From contig NZ_KE386496.1 in NCBI RefSeq assembly GCF_000427445.1, positions 3,388,004-3,452,003 on the forward strand: a stretch of 64,000 nt of DNA, given 5' to 3'. Positions 1 to 8,829 of this stretch are shown here, piece by piece (the stretch's first letter is position 1; the number at the start of each line of letters is the position of its first letter). The position numbers were made by a program, and so were the translations under genes. This DNA is from Methylocapsa acidiphila B2 (GTDB taxonomy: Bacteria > Pseudomonadota > Alphaproteobacteria > Rhizobiales > Beijerinckiaceae). The notes below the pieces were generated by a model, which saw only the letters and a program-made list of their open reading frames with translations, ran no database searches and was not told the DNA's origin.

Positions 1-1
1 G

Positions 2-550
2 GTGCTGCTGACCGTTAACGCCGACGACGCCTTGCTCGCCGCGGCGATCGCGGCGCTCGACCCGCATTGGCTTCAGTTGCACGGCTCGGAGAGCCCGGAG
101 CGGATCGCCATGATCCGCGCCAATTTCGGTCTCCCGGTCATGAAGGCGATCGCCATTGCCGAAGAAAGCGATCTCGCCCAGATCGGCCGATACGACAAGG
201 TCGCCGACATGTTGCTGTTCGACGCCAAGCCGCCGTCGGGCGCGAGCCGACCCGGCGGTCATGGAGCAGGCTTCGATTGGGGCCTCCTGGATGCGGTCGA
301 AACCAAAAAGCCATGGCTGCTCGCCGGCGGCCTCGACGCCGAAAATGTCGCGGAGGCGCTCGGGCGGACCCGCGCGCATGGGGTCGACGTCTCGTCCGGC
401 GTCGAGCGAGAGCCGGGCGTGAAGGATCCAGCCGAGATCGCGGCATTTGTCGCGCGGGCGCGCGGGGCCCCACGTTCGCGCGAGGCGCAACCCCTTCCGC
501 CGAGTGACGGGCCCGATGAAAAACTTGGATTGTCGCGATGGGGAGTCTAG
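2..550 (+). CDS. trpF: phosphoribosylanthranilate isomerase (3' part)
   Basis: TrpF carries out the isomerisation of N-(5'-phosphoribosyl)anthranilate to CdRP, the third step of tryptophan synthesis in the cytosol. The window opens inside the gene, so the N-terminal strands and the true start are missing; the frame is open from base 2. Visible TrpF features are the QLHGSE strand-loop near the left edge, the LLFDAKPP segment, the LLAGGL phosphate-binding loop and the C-terminal GVDVSSGVE motif followed by PGVKDP. The final 25 or so residues after the barrel are a non-conserved tail. trpB follows 160 bp downstream on the same strand, the usual alphaproteobacterial order. Family assignment is firm; only the length is unknown. 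Confidence 0.93.
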   Translation: MLLTVNADDALLAAAIAALDPHWLQLHGSESPERIAMIRANFGLPVMKAIAIAEESDLAQIGRYDKVADMLLFDAKPPSGASRPGGHGAGFDWGLLDAVETKKPWLLAGGLDAENVAEALGRTRAHGVDVSSGVEREPGVKDPAEIAAFVARARGAPRSREAQPLPPSDGPDEKLGLSRWGV

Positions 551-710
551 AACGGTTGCGCTGATTTAGCGCCGGGATCGCCGGCCCGCGCCGCCCAACG
601 CCGGGAAATCGACCAGAACCGAGCCCGGTGAAACGAGCGCGGCGGATGTGACTTCGGCGGGCGGCGATTCAATATCTTCCTTGCATGACGCCATTTGAAA
701 GGGCGATGCG

Positions 711-1952
711 GTGCTGGCCGAAAAGTTCAATTCCTTTCGCAGCGGACCCGACGAACGCGGCCATTTTGGCATTTTCGGCGGCAGGTTCGTCGCCGAAACC
801 CTGATGCCGCTGATCCTCGATCTCGAAAAGCATTATGAGGCTGCCAAAAAGGATCCCGCGTTCAAGGCCGAGCTCGATCATCTGCTCACGCATTACGTCG
901 GGCGTCCGAGCCCGCTCTATTACGCCGAGCGCCTGACAGAACAGCTGCGGCAAAAATCAGCCGAGACGGGCGGGCGCGGCGGCGCGAAAATCTATTTCAA
1001 GCGCGAGGAATTGAATCACACGGGCGCGCATAAGATCAACAATGTGCTTGGCCAGATCCTGCTCGCCCGCCGCATGGGTAAGACGCGGATCATAGCCGAG
1101 ACAGGCGCCGGTCAGCATGGCGTCGCGACGGCCACGGCTTGTGCGCGATTCGGCCTCGAATGCATCGTCTACATGGGTTCGGTCGACGTCGAGCGGCAAA
1201 AGCCCAACGTGTTTCGCATGAACATGCTCGGCGCCAAGGTCGTGCCGGTGCAATCCGGCGCGAAGACGCTGAAGGATGCGATGAATGAGGCCCTGCGCGA
1301 CTGGGTCACCAATGTCGACGATACGTTCTATTGCATCGGCACGGCCGCCGGCCCGCATCCCTATCCCGCCATGGTGCGCGACTTCCAATGTGTGATCGGC
1401 GATGAGACGCGAAAGCAGATGCAGGAGATCGAGGGCCGGCTTCCGGATTCGCTCTTCGCCTGCATCGGCGGCGGCTCTAATGCGATCGGCTTGTTTCATC
1501 CCTTTCTCGATGAGCCGTCGGTCGAGATTTACGGGGTGGAGGCTGCCGGCTACGGCCTCGATAAGCAACATGCGGCCTCGCTCGCTGGCGGCAGGCCCGG
1601 CGTGTTGCATGGCAACCGAACCTATCTATTGATGGATTCGGACGGGCAGATCGAGGAAGGCCATTCGATTTCAGCGGGACTCGACTATCCGGGCATAGGT
1701 CCCGAGCACGCCTGGCTGAAGGAAACGGGCCGCGTGACTTATCTCTCGGCGACGGACGCGGAAGCGCTCGCCGCCTTTCAGCTCTGCGCGAAGCTCGAGG
1801 GAATCATTCCCGCGCTGGAGCCGGCGCATGCGCTCGCCAAGGTCGCCGAAATCGCGCCGCAAAAGCAGCAGGATCACCTGTTGGTGGTGAATATTTCAGG
1901 CCGCGGCGATAAGGATATTTTCACGGTCGCGGATCATTTAGGCGGGATGTAG
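711..1952 (+). CDS. trpB: tryptophan synthase beta chain
   Basis: TrpB condenses indole with L-serine to give tryptophan, using PLP, normally as an alpha2-beta2 complex with TrpA. The 413-residue frame is full length for the family. The PLP lysine lies in HTGAHKINN (about K108), the glycine-rich phosphate-binding loop GGGSNAIG is at about residues 253-260, and the C-terminal SGRGDKD motif is intact. The start is GTG at 711; the nearby ATG at 706 is out of frame. No trpA follows: the next gene is convergent and its 3' end overlaps trpB by 19 bp. In many relatives the order is trpF-trpB-trpA, so TrpA must be encoded elsewhere. Confidence 0.96.
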   Translation: MLAEKFNSFRSGPDERGHFGIFGGRFVAETLMPLILDLEKHYEAAKKDPAFKAELDHLLTHYVGRPSPLYYAERLTEQLRQKSAETGGRGGAKIYFKREELNHTGAHKINNVLGQILLARRMGKTRIIAETGAGQHGVATATACARFGLECIVYMGSVDVERQKPNVFRMNMLGAKVVPVQSGAKTLKDAMNEALRDWVTNVDDTFYCIGTAAGPHPYPAMVRDFQCVIGDETRKQMQEIEGRLPDSLFACIGGGSNAIGLFHPFLDEPSVEIYGVEAAGYGLDKQHAASLAGGRPGVLHGNRTYLLMDSDGQIEEGHSISAGLDYPGIGPEHAWLKETGRVTYLSATDAEALAAFQLCAKLEGIIPALEPAHALAKVAEIAPQKQQDHLLVVNISGRGDKDIFTVADHLGGM

Positions 1953-3169
1953 ACGATCCTGTAGAGCGCTCCGTTGTAGTCGTCCGAAACCAGGATCGAG
2001 CCGTCGGGCAGTTCGGCGACGTCGACCGGACGGCCGGAATAGGAGCCGTCCGGCTGGCGCCAGCCCTCGGCGAAAGGCTCCGTCTTGTCGGCGTGGCCAT
2101 CAGGCTTCAACGACGTGAACATGACGCGCGCCCCAATCGGAACCGTTCGGTTCCAAGATCCATGCTGCGCCGAAAAAATTCCGCCTCTATATTTTTGCGG
2201 GAATTGCGCGCCGTGATAGAAGGTCATGCCGAGATCTGCCGCGTGCGCGACTGTCTCCACCTCGGGAAACACGACATCCGCGGGCGGCGTTTCGCTCTTA
2301 TATTCTTCCGTCCGCGTATGGCCGCCGCCGTACCAGGGAAAGCCGAAATTGAGGCCGGCGCGAAGCGCCCGATTGATCTCGCCGGGCGGAATGTCGTCGC
2401 CCATGCGATCGACTTGATTGTCGGTGAACCAGAGAGTCCGATCCGCCGGGTTGAAGTCCATGCCGACGGAATTGCGGATGCCACTTGCGAAGATCTCGCG
2501 GTTGGATCCGTCCAGGTTCAGGCGGATGATTCCGCCGATTCCCCATTTGTCATATTCCGCCATTTTGTCGTGCGGCGGAACATTATAGGGATCGCCGAGC
2601 GCGACATAGAGCTTTTCGTCGGCCGGGCCGACGCGGCAGACGCGCGCGCTGTGATTGCTGTTTTCGTCCGCCGTCGGGATCAAATCGCCTTGAGCGACGA
2701 TGGGTTTGGCGGCGATGGAAGGGTTGGCGTAGGACGCTTCGGCGTCGGCGAAGGAAAGAACCCGGTTCTGCTCGACGACGTAGAGCGCGCCGTTCCTATC
2801 GAAGCAGACGCCATGCGGCATTTTTTTCTTGACGGATGGGGCGAACTCGACGACTTCGTCGGCCGAGCCCGACTGGGCGCGATCGCGGACCGCATAGACG
2901 CTTTTTTCCAGCGTTCCGACGAAAACGACCTTGCCGTTCGGCCCGACCGCCAGTGCGCGGGCTCCGGGAACGATGGCGTAGAGGCTGATCGAGAAACCGG
3001 GCGGAAGCTTGATCCCGGCGAGACTCCGCTTCAGCTCCTCGGCTTTCGCGCCGCTTTGCGGAACGAGGTCCTGCGCCACGGTCGGGGAGCAATAAGCCAA
3101 ACCAAAGGCCAAGGCCGCGACGCCAATGGCGAGGCCTCGGCTTTTGGGCGCGCGCGTCGACTGAAGCAT
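1934..3169 (-). CDS. secreted glucose/sorbosone dehydrogenase-like beta-propeller protein
   Basis: This resembles the PQQ-dependent soluble glucose / L-sorbosone dehydrogenase family, a six-bladed propeller that oxidises sugars or related substrates in the periplasm. Family features visible are [11 protein letters not shown] near the mature N-terminus, [37 protein letters not shown] and the terminal [19 protein letters not shown]. The first 33 or so residues form a Sec signal peptide ending in VAQ. I chose the ATG at 3169, 19 bp after bioB, because the longer frame would run into bioB and would bury the signal peptide. It is probably co-transcribed with bioB. The true substrate is unknown, and members of this family are often annotated only as sorbosone dehydrogenase family. 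The 3' end overlaps trpB. Confidence 0.85.
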   Translation of the reverse strand: MLQSTRAPKSRGLAIGVAALAFGLAYCSPTVAQDLVPQSGAKAEELKRSLAGIKLPPGFSISLYAIVPGARALAVGPNGKVVFVGTLEKSVYAVRDRAQSGSADEVVEFAPSVKKKMPHGVCFDRNGALYVVEQNRVLSFADAEASYANPSIAAKPIVAQGDLIPTADENSNHSARVCRVGPADEKLYVALGDPYNVPPHDKMAEYDKWGIGGIIRLNLDGSNREIFASGIRNSVGMDFNPADRTLWFTDNQVDRMGDDIPPGEINRALRAGLNFGFPWYGGGHTRTEEYKSETPPADVVFPEVETVAHAADLGMTFYHGAQFPQKYRGGIFSAQHGSWNRTVPIGARVMFTSLKPDGHADKTEPFAEGWRQPDGSYSGRPVDVAELPDGSILVSDDYNGALYRIVYIPPK

Positions 3170-3188
3170 GGGCTCGATCCTCCTTGGC

Positions 3189-4178
3189 TCATTCGAGATG
3201 AGGGGCGGTCTCCGCGTTCGATTGAGGCGCAAGAGCCGCGAATAATGCGTCATCCTCGCTCGCCGAGGCGTTCGGCGTGGTCAGCAAGGCTTCGCCATAA
3301 AAGATCGAGTTCGCCCCCGCGACCAGGCAGAGAATCTGCGCCTCGCGATTGAGGACCGAGCGACCGGCGGACAATCTGACCCGCGCCGCGGGCAAGACGA
3401 TGCGCGCGACTGCGATCATGCGCACGAAATCGAGCGGCTCAACGCGCGCGTTTTGAGCGAGCGGCGTGCCGGCGATTGGGACGAGCGCGTTGATCGGCAC
3501 GCTTTCGGGATGTGGATTGAAACCCGCGAGAGTTTGCAACATGGCGGCGCGATCGGCGACGCTCTCGCCCATGCCGATAATTCCGCCGCAGCACATTTCT
3601 ATGCCCGCCGCCCGCACGGCGTTCAATGTCGCGAGCCGATCATCATAGCTCCGGGTGGTGACGATATTGGGGTAGAATTCGCGGCTCGTGTCGAGATTGT
3701 GGTTATAGGCGGTGAGCCCCGCCTCCTTGAGGCGCGCCGCTTGGCTTTCGGTCAACATTCCGAGCGTGACGCAGGCCTCCATTCCGAGCGCGCGGACGCC
3801 GCGCACCATGTCGAGCACGGAATCGAAGGCGGCTCCGTCGCGGACGCTACGCCAGGCCGCGCCCATGCAGAAGCGATCGGCGCCGGCCGCCTTGGCCCGC
3901 GCGGCGAGCGCGAGGACGGCCTCGCTTTTCATCATGTCGATCCGGTCGAGCTGAACTTCGCCGTGATGCGCCGATTGCGAGCAATAGCCGCAATCCTCCG
4001 GGCAGCCGCCGGTCTTGATGCTGAGCAGGCTCGCCTTCTGGACGTCGTTGACGTCATGAAATTCGCGATGGATGCGGTTCGCGCGGGCGATCAACTCGAG
4101 AAGCGGCAAATCATAGAGGGCGATGATTTCGTCGATGGTCCAATCATGCCGGAACGAAGGATCGGCTTTTTGATGCAT
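3189..4178 (-). CDS. bioB: biotin synthase
   Basis: BioB is a radical-SAM enzyme that inserts sulfur into dethiobiotin to make biotin. The CxxxCxxC cluster motif is [10 protein letters not shown] at about residues 58-66 (C59, C63, C66) and holds the SAM-bound 4Fe-4S cluster. Further family blocks are [19 protein letters not shown] and [13 protein letters not shown], the last carrying the arginine ligand of the 2Fe-2S cluster. The length of 329 residues is normal. The gene stands apart from other bio genes in this window. The downstream dehydrogenase-like gene follows after 19 bp on the same strand. Confidence 0.97.
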   Translation of the reverse strand: MHQKADPSFRHDWTIDEIIALYDLPLLELIARANRIHREFHDVNDVQKASLLSIKTGGCPEDCGYCSQSAHHGEVQLDRIDMMKSEAVLALAARAKAAGADRFCMGAAWRSVRDGAAFDSVLDMVRGVRALGMEACVTLGMLTESQAARLKEAGLTAYNHNLDTSREFYPNIVTTRSYDDRLATLNAVRAAGIEMCCGGIIGMGESVADRAAMLQTLAGFNPHPESVPINALVPIAGTPLAQNARVEPLDFVRMIAVARIVLPAARVRLSAGRSVLNREAQILCLVAGANSIFYGEALLTTPNASASEDDALFAALAPQSNAETAPHLE

Positions 4179-4281
4179 CTGCGTTTCTTTGCTTTCGCTA
4201 AGCCCAAAGACGCGGGCGAATGGCGAATTCGCGCCCGGAAACGTCTTCAGCTTGACCGCGACCGAGGAAAAAGGACTTAAA

Positions 4282-4587
4282 ATGCGCTCTTCGGCTTTTT
4301 CTTATCGCGAAGCGGCGTCGGCGTCATCACCCTCGGCCGCGGAGCAGGATTTTGGGCGTGCGCGGCGTTCGCCCCCTGAGCGCGGGGTCCGCGCAGAAGG
4401 GTTGCGCCGGTTTCGATCGCTCTGCGTTGGACGGCGTTTCGTTGAGTGGCGGTCGGCCGCCATGCGCTGGGAAAGCTTTGAAAAGCCGATGCGGGCTGAT
4501 AGATGGCCGAGCTTCAAGGACCAGTGGAAAATAAAGGGTCGAAATCCTCGCTTTGCGCCAGGCGCTTGGAAGTGGATCGAGTCATAG
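4282..4587 (+). CDS. doubtful small ORF in the bioB-dusA gap
   Basis: The 460-bp space between the divergent bioB and dusA genes contains one open frame of about 101 codons beginning at an ATG with a purine-rich AAAGGAC seven bases upstream. The product is arginine- and serine-rich, has no recognisable domain, signal peptide or membrane segment, and its composition is what GC-rich DNA gives by chance. I list it because the ribosome site is good and no other gene explains the gap. It may equally be untranslated sequence carrying the promoters of its two neighbours. Confidence 0.2.
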   Translation: MRSSAFSYREAASASSPSAAEQDFGRARRSPPERGVRAEGLRRFRSLCVGRRFVEWRSAAMRWESFEKPMRADRWPSFKDQWKIKGRNPRFAPGAWKWIES

Positions 4588-4641
4588 CCTTGGAAATAGG
4601 CGCGTGCGGCTAGTCAATATGAATTGAGATTGCAGAAAAAG

Positions 4642-5643
4642 ATGCTTCCAAACCACAAGATCCGCTTGTCCGTGGCGCCCATGATGGATTGGACGGATCG
4701 GCACTGCCGATTTTTTCATCGGCTCTTGTCGCGTCGCGCCCGGCTCTACGCGGAGATGTTGACGACCGGCGCCGTGATACATGGCGCGCGCGATCGCTTG
4801 CTGGGCTTCGATGAGGCCGAGCACGACGTCGCTATGCAGCTCGGCGGCTCCGATCCGCGTGAATTGGCCGAGGCCGCGCGAATTTGCGCGGACATCGGCT
4901 ATGACGAGATCAACTTGAATGTCGGCTGTCCGTCGGAACGCGTCCAAAGCGGCGCCTTCGGGGCCTGCCTGATGCGCGAGCCCGAGCTGGTCGGAGACTG
5001 CGTCGCGGCCATGAAGGCGCGCGTCGCTGTTCCTGTCACGGTCAAATGTCGGATCGGAGTCGATGATCAGGACCCCGAAACGGCGCTCGGACGCCTGGCC
5101 GAGACGGTCGTCGCCGCGGGCTGCGACGCCTTGATCGTGCATGCGCGCAAGGCTTGGCTCAAGGGCCTCTCGCCGAAGGAGAACCGCGATGTTCCGCCGT
5201 TGGACTATGGAGTCGTTCGCGGCTTGAAGCAGCGATACGCGCATGTGCCTGTCGTGCTCAATGGAGGGCTCTGCGGCCTCGATCAGATGCAAGCCGAGCT
5301 CGCCTTCGTCGATGGCGTCATGGTCGGCCGCGCGGCCTATCAGGAGCCGGCTCTGCTGCTCGACGTCGATCCCGTCCTTTTCGGGGAGGAAGCCCCGGCC
5401 GCGGGCCCGTTCGCGGCGGTCGAGGCGTTTATCCCCTATGTCGAGGCGCGGCTCTCCGAAGGCGTCCCGCTCCACGCGATGACGCGGCATCTGCTCGGCC
5501 TTTTCAACGGGACGCGCGGCGCGCGCGCCTGGCGACGCTATCTCGCCACCGAAGGGGCGAAGCGGGGCGCGACAATTGCGGTTTTGCGCGCGGCCTTGGC
5601 TCATGTCGACACGCAGCGGCGCGGGGCCGACGCCGCGGCTTGA
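4642..5643 (+). CDS. dusA: tRNA-dihydrouridine synthase A
   Basis: DusA reduces uridines 20/20a in the tRNA D-loop using FMN and NADPH. The TIM-barrel start is VAPMMDWTDRHCRFF, the catalytic cysteine is in NVGCPSERVQSGAFG (about C96), and VKCRIGVDD and VVLNGGL contribute to FMN binding. HARKAWLKGLSPKENR is the DusA-type block. I chose the ATG at 4642, which begins MLPNHKIRLSVAP and follows a purine-rich GCAGAAAAAG. An in-frame TTG at 4624 would add six residues and cannot be excluded. The gene appears to be a single unit. Confidence 0.94.
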   Translation: MLPNHKIRLSVAPMMDWTDRHCRFFHRLLSRRARLYAEMLTTGAVIHGARDRLLGFDEAEHDVAMQLGGSDPRELAEAARICADIGYDEINLNVGCPSERVQSGAFGACLMREPELVGDCVAAMKARVAVPVTVKCRIGVDDQDPETALGRLAETVVAAGCDALIVHARKAWLKGLSPKENRDVPPLDYGVVRGLKQRYAHVPVVLNGGLCGLDQMQAELAFVDGVMVGRAAYQEPALLLDVDPVLFGEEAPAAGPFAAVEAFIPYVEARLSEGVPLHAMTRHLLGLFNGTRGARAWRRYLATEGAKRGATIAVLRAALAHVDTQRRGADAAA

Positions 5644-5825
5644 GGCCTCGATACAGCCGTAGGCTGCAAGCGCTCGATAATTCGCTCCCTATCGCGGGAA
5701 TGAGACATATCCGCCACAAAAGCTTCGTGCGCGATCCGTAGAGACAAGGCGCGGAGCCGGGCTGGCCAATCGGGAGTGCCGTTGGACGAGGCTTTGAGCA
5801 AAGGCAAGGGGTAGGGGGAAAAGAC

Positions 5826-7073
5826 ATGAAGAAAACTGCCGCGGCGCTCGGGCTTTTAGTCTCGGCGATCGCTCAGCCGTGCTTAGCCGCTGAAGGACCC
5901 ACGATCCGGGGCGTCACCCGTTTAGACCATGTTTTCCTGATCATCATGGAAAATCACGGCTATGGCCAGATCATCAACAATCCCAACGCGCCCTACATCA
6001 ACCAATATGCGAAATCCGCAAATTTGGCGACCAACTACTACGCGGTTGGACATCCGAGCCTAACGAACTATCTCGAGATCGTCGGCGGCTCCAATTTCGG
6101 CGTTCGCAGCGACAATTATCCGGATTGGCATAACAGCTCCTGCCAGACCAACCTGGCCACGCAGGTCGCCGCGACGGACAATCCGCCCACCGGCAAGATC
6201 TGCCCGATTTCGGGCCAGGGAACCGACGCCGCGACCCCTGCTGTCGACACGACGAACGAAGTTCAAGGAACGCCCGGCGAGAACGACATCGACGGCGTTG
6301 CGTCCGTCCCGGCCGCGCAGGGCACCGTCGGCATGACGATCGCCGATCAGCTCGTCGCTCACCGCCTGTCCTGGAAAAGCTATCAGGAAAGCCTACCGCT
6401 CGCCGGCGCCGACAGCGTCAACTACAGCGATGGCGTCTTCACTGACAGCACGGATTTCAGCAAGATCACGCCCACGCTCAATCCGCCGCTTTCGCAGAGT
6501 TCCGTCGTCGCGCTCTACGCGGTCAAACATAACCCGTTCGCCTATTTCAAGTCTGTCCAGGACGGAGCGAATCCGAAAAACAGCTTGGCGAACATCGTCG
6601 ACTTCGAAGGGGCATCCGGCCTTTATGCGGATCTTGCTGCAGGCGCATCGCCGAACTTTTCGTTGATTGCGCCTAATCAGTGCAACGACCAGCACGGACG
6701 CGGCAATGCGGGGGCATTCTGTGATTATGATCCAGCGTCGGACGGCTCTCAGGCGAGCCTGAACCCGGCCCTTATCCAGCGAGGCGACGTGGCCGTGCAG
6801 CGGATCGTGACTGCTATCCACCAGTCTTCGTCCTGGAGATATGGCCATAACGCCATTGTCCTCGTGTGGGACGAAAACGACTACAGCGTTGCGCCGAACG
6901 TTAACCAGGTCGTGGCCATCGTCGACACCAATTATGGCGCCCACGGCGTTAAGAGCGCCGTTCGATACACCCATTTCTCGTTGCTGAAGACGCTTGAATC
7001 CGAGCTCGGGCTGCCGTGCCTCAACCATGCCTGCGACGCCAACGTCAACTTGATGACGGATCTGTTTCGCTAG
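5826..7073 (+). CDS. secreted phosphoesterase (phospholipase C / acid phosphatase superfamily)
   Basis: A 415-residue exported hydrolase of the phosphoesterase family (PF04185 type). Residues 1-21 are a Sec signal peptide with KK followed by a hydrophobic core, cleaved near CLA-AEG. Metal and nucleophile region motifs are IIMENHGYG soon after the signal, HPSLTNYLEIVGGSN, the CNDQH segment and VWDENDYS near the C-terminus. Several cysteine pairs fit a periplasmic or extracellular location. The purine-rich run AGGGGGAAAAGAC just upstream serves as ribosome site. Family members release phosphate from phosphoesters or cleave phospholipids; which applies here cannot be told. No linked transport or regulatory gene is present. 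Confidence 0.85.
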   Translation: MKKTAAALGLLVSAIAQPCLAAEGPTIRGVTRLDHVFLIIMENHGYGQIINNPNAPYINQYAKSANLATNYYAVGHPSLTNYLEIVGGSNFGVRSDNYPDWHNSSCQTNLATQVAATDNPPTGKICPISGQGTDAATPAVDTTNEVQGTPGENDIDGVASVPAAQGTVGMTIADQLVAHRLSWKSYQESLPLAGADSVNYSDGVFTDSTDFSKITPTLNPPLSQSSVVALYAVKHNPFAYFKSVQDGANPKNSLANIVDFEGASGLYADLAAGASPNFSLIAPNQCNDQHGRGNAGAFCDYDPASDGSQASLNPALIQRGDVAVQRIVTAIHQSSSWRYGHNAIVLVWDENDYSVAPNVNQVVAIVDTNYGAHGVKSAVRYTHFSLLKTLESELGLPCLNHACDANVNLMTDLFR

Positions 7074-7208
7074 CCGCTAGACTGCGCTCCTTTGGTTTGG
7101 CTGCTGAGGGAGCGCGTGCATCTAGGTGAAAAGTCGTAAATCGGAGCGAGACCTCTGCGTTTCGCTCCGAATTTGTCTGCAGGGCCTTTATCGTTCGGCG
7201 CGGCCGTA

Positions 7209-8099
7209 TCAATCCGCCGTCTTGCCGAGCCTACCGGCGAGATCCTGGATATATTGCCAGGCGGCGCGTCCGGAGCGCGAGCCGCGCGTGACCGCCCATT
7301 CGAGCGCCTCCCGCTCGATCGCGGCGCGGTCCTTCGCCAGGCCGAAATGGTCGGCGTAGCCGAAGACCATCGCCAGATAATCGTCTTGCGAGCAGGCATG
7401 AAAACCGAGCCAAAGACCGAAGCGGTCTGAAAGCGAGACCTTTTCCTCGACCGATTCGCCGGGATTGAGGGCGGTCCCCCGCTCATTCTCGACCATTTCC
7501 CGTGAAAGGATGTGGCGGCGATTCGACGTCGCATAGAAAAGAACGTTTCGCGGACGCCCCTCGACGCCGCCTTCGAGCGCGGCCTTGAGCGATTTGTAAT
7601 TCGTATCCGCGGCGTCGAAGGAGAGATCGTCGCAAAAGACGATGAAGCGATGCGGCGCCTCGCGCAAAAGCGTCATCAAAGACGGCAGACTGTCGATGTC
7701 CTCGCGATGAATCTCGACGAGCTTCATCGGCGTGAAGCCGGGTGCGGCGGAAAGCCTCGCATTGGCCTCGGCATGGGCCGCCTTGACGAGGGACGATTTG
7801 CCCATGCCGCGCGCGCCCCAGAGAAGCGCATTGTTCGCGGCGAAGCCCTTCGCGAAGCGCAGGGTGTTGTCCAGGAGCGTGTCGCGCAGCCGGTCGACGC
7901 CGCGCAGGAGGTTCATTTCGACTCGATTGACGCGCGGCACAGGCTGCAACAGGGCCCTCGCGGCATGCCAGACGAAGGCGTCCGCGGCATTGAAGTCCGG
8001 CGGTGAGGGAGGCGGCGGGGCGAGCCGCTCCAGCGCGGCCGCGATCCGTTCGAGAATCGAGGCCGAGGGCGGCTCGGGATCAGGAGGAGCAGAGGCCAT
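7209..8099 (-). CDS. DUF815-family AAA ATPase
   Basis: This P-loop ATPase of about 296 residues belongs to the DUF815 family, which is widespread in Alphaproteobacteria and has no settled role. Walker A is GARGMGKSSLVK at roughly residues 96-107 and Walker B is FIVFCDDLSF. A sensor-like block YATSNRRHIL and an SLSDRFGLW segment with a likely arginine finger follow. The proline-rich N-terminal 40 residues look unstructured. I take the ATG at 8099 rather than the longer frame to 8399, because the extension is arginine-rich and would cover the promoter region of yajC. It is divergent from the yajC-secDF block. Confidence 0.85.
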   Translation of the reverse strand: MASAPPDPEPPSASILERIAAALERLAPPPPSPPDFNAADAFVWHAARALLQPVPRVNRVEMNLLRGVDRLRDTLLDNTLRFAKGFAANNALLWGARGMGKSSLVKAAHAEANARLSAAPGFTPMKLVEIHREDIDSLPSLMTLLREAPHRFIVFCDDLSFDAADTNYKSLKAALEGGVEGRPRNVLFYATSNRRHILSREMVENERGTALNPGESVEEKVSLSDRFGLWLGFHACSQDDYLAMVFGYADHFGLAKDRAAIEREALEWAVTRGSRSGRAAWQYIQDLAGRLGKTAD

Positions 8100-8295
8100 G
8101 TCGAGACGCGGTTCGCAGCGAGAGCCTTGCCGATGTACTCCGCCGCGGTCGAGCGGTCCAGCCCGCCGCGCGAAGCGGGCTATCCTTGGCGCGCCGCCGC
8201 GCTTGGTTTCCGTCGAATTCGCCGACGTGCGACGGCCGGGTTTCGGGAGAGCCGAAGCGACCGGCGGAAGGGCGCGGCCGGCCATTTGCGCGCCA

Positions 8296-8323
8296 TTGCA
8301 TTCGCGCCGGCTCCGGTTATATT
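8296..8323 (+). promoter_or_regulatory. candidate sigma-70 promoter for yajC-secD-secF
   Basis: TTGCAT (8296-8301) and TATATT (8318-8323) are separated by 16 bp and lie about 50 bp upstream of the yajC start, in the divergent gap with the DUF815 gene. The call rests on the hexamer match alone. Confidence 0.4.
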
Positions 8324-8375
8324 CGCGCGCCGTTCTAGGCCAAAGCGCGCAAGCCGCAATCGAGGAGAGGGAAAC

Positions 8376-8723
8376 TTGATCACATCTGCTTTCGCCCAAG
8401 CCGCTGGTGGTCCGGCTGGCGGCCCGCCGGGATCGTCAGACGTGATCCTTCAGCTCGTGCCTTTCGCGCTGATCTTCGTCATTCTGTATTTCCTGATCAT
8501 ACGTCCTCAGCAAAAGCGGGCGAAGGATCACGCCAATCTCATCAAGAATCTGCGCCGGGGCGATAGCGTCGTCACCAATGGCGGGCTGATCGGCAAGATC
8601 ACCAAGGTGATCGACGACGCTGAGATCGAGCTCGAGATCGCGCCCAACGTACGGGTCCGCATGGCCCGCGCCATGATCTCCGAGGTTCGCGCCAAGGGCG
8701 AGCCGGTCAAGGAGCAATCGTGA
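8376..8723 (+). CDS. yajC: preprotein translocase subunit YajC
   Basis: YajC is a small inner-membrane partner of SecDF in Sec-dependent export. The 115-residue product has a short N-terminus rich in Gly, Ala and Pro, one membrane helix (VPFALIFVILYFLII), then the family signature RPQQKRAKDH and a cytoplasmic domain with GDSVVTNGGLIGKI. The start is an unusual TTG at 8376, supported by a strong GAGGAGAGG five bases upstream and by the usual start pattern of the family in alphaproteobacteria. secD begins about 105 bp downstream, so the three sec genes probably form an operon. Confidence 0.93.
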   Translation: MITSAFAQAAGGPAGGPPGSSDVILQLVPFALIFVILYFLIIRPQQKRAKDHANLIKNLRRGDSVVTNGGLIGKITKVIDDAEIELEIAPNVRVRMARAMISEVRAKGEPVKEQS

Positions 8724-8829
8724 ATTTGCGCGGCCTCGCCCGCGCCTCCACTCGGAAGGCGTAGCTTCAAAGCCGGCCTGAACGCCAAGGGCCGATGCGG
8801 CTCCTCTTATTGTGGAAAAAGCCAACGCC

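Noticed and set aside
2093-3352. 419-codon open frame opposite the sorbosone-dehydrogenase-like gene
   Set aside because: Overlaps two minus-strand genes; composition is that of a shadow frame.
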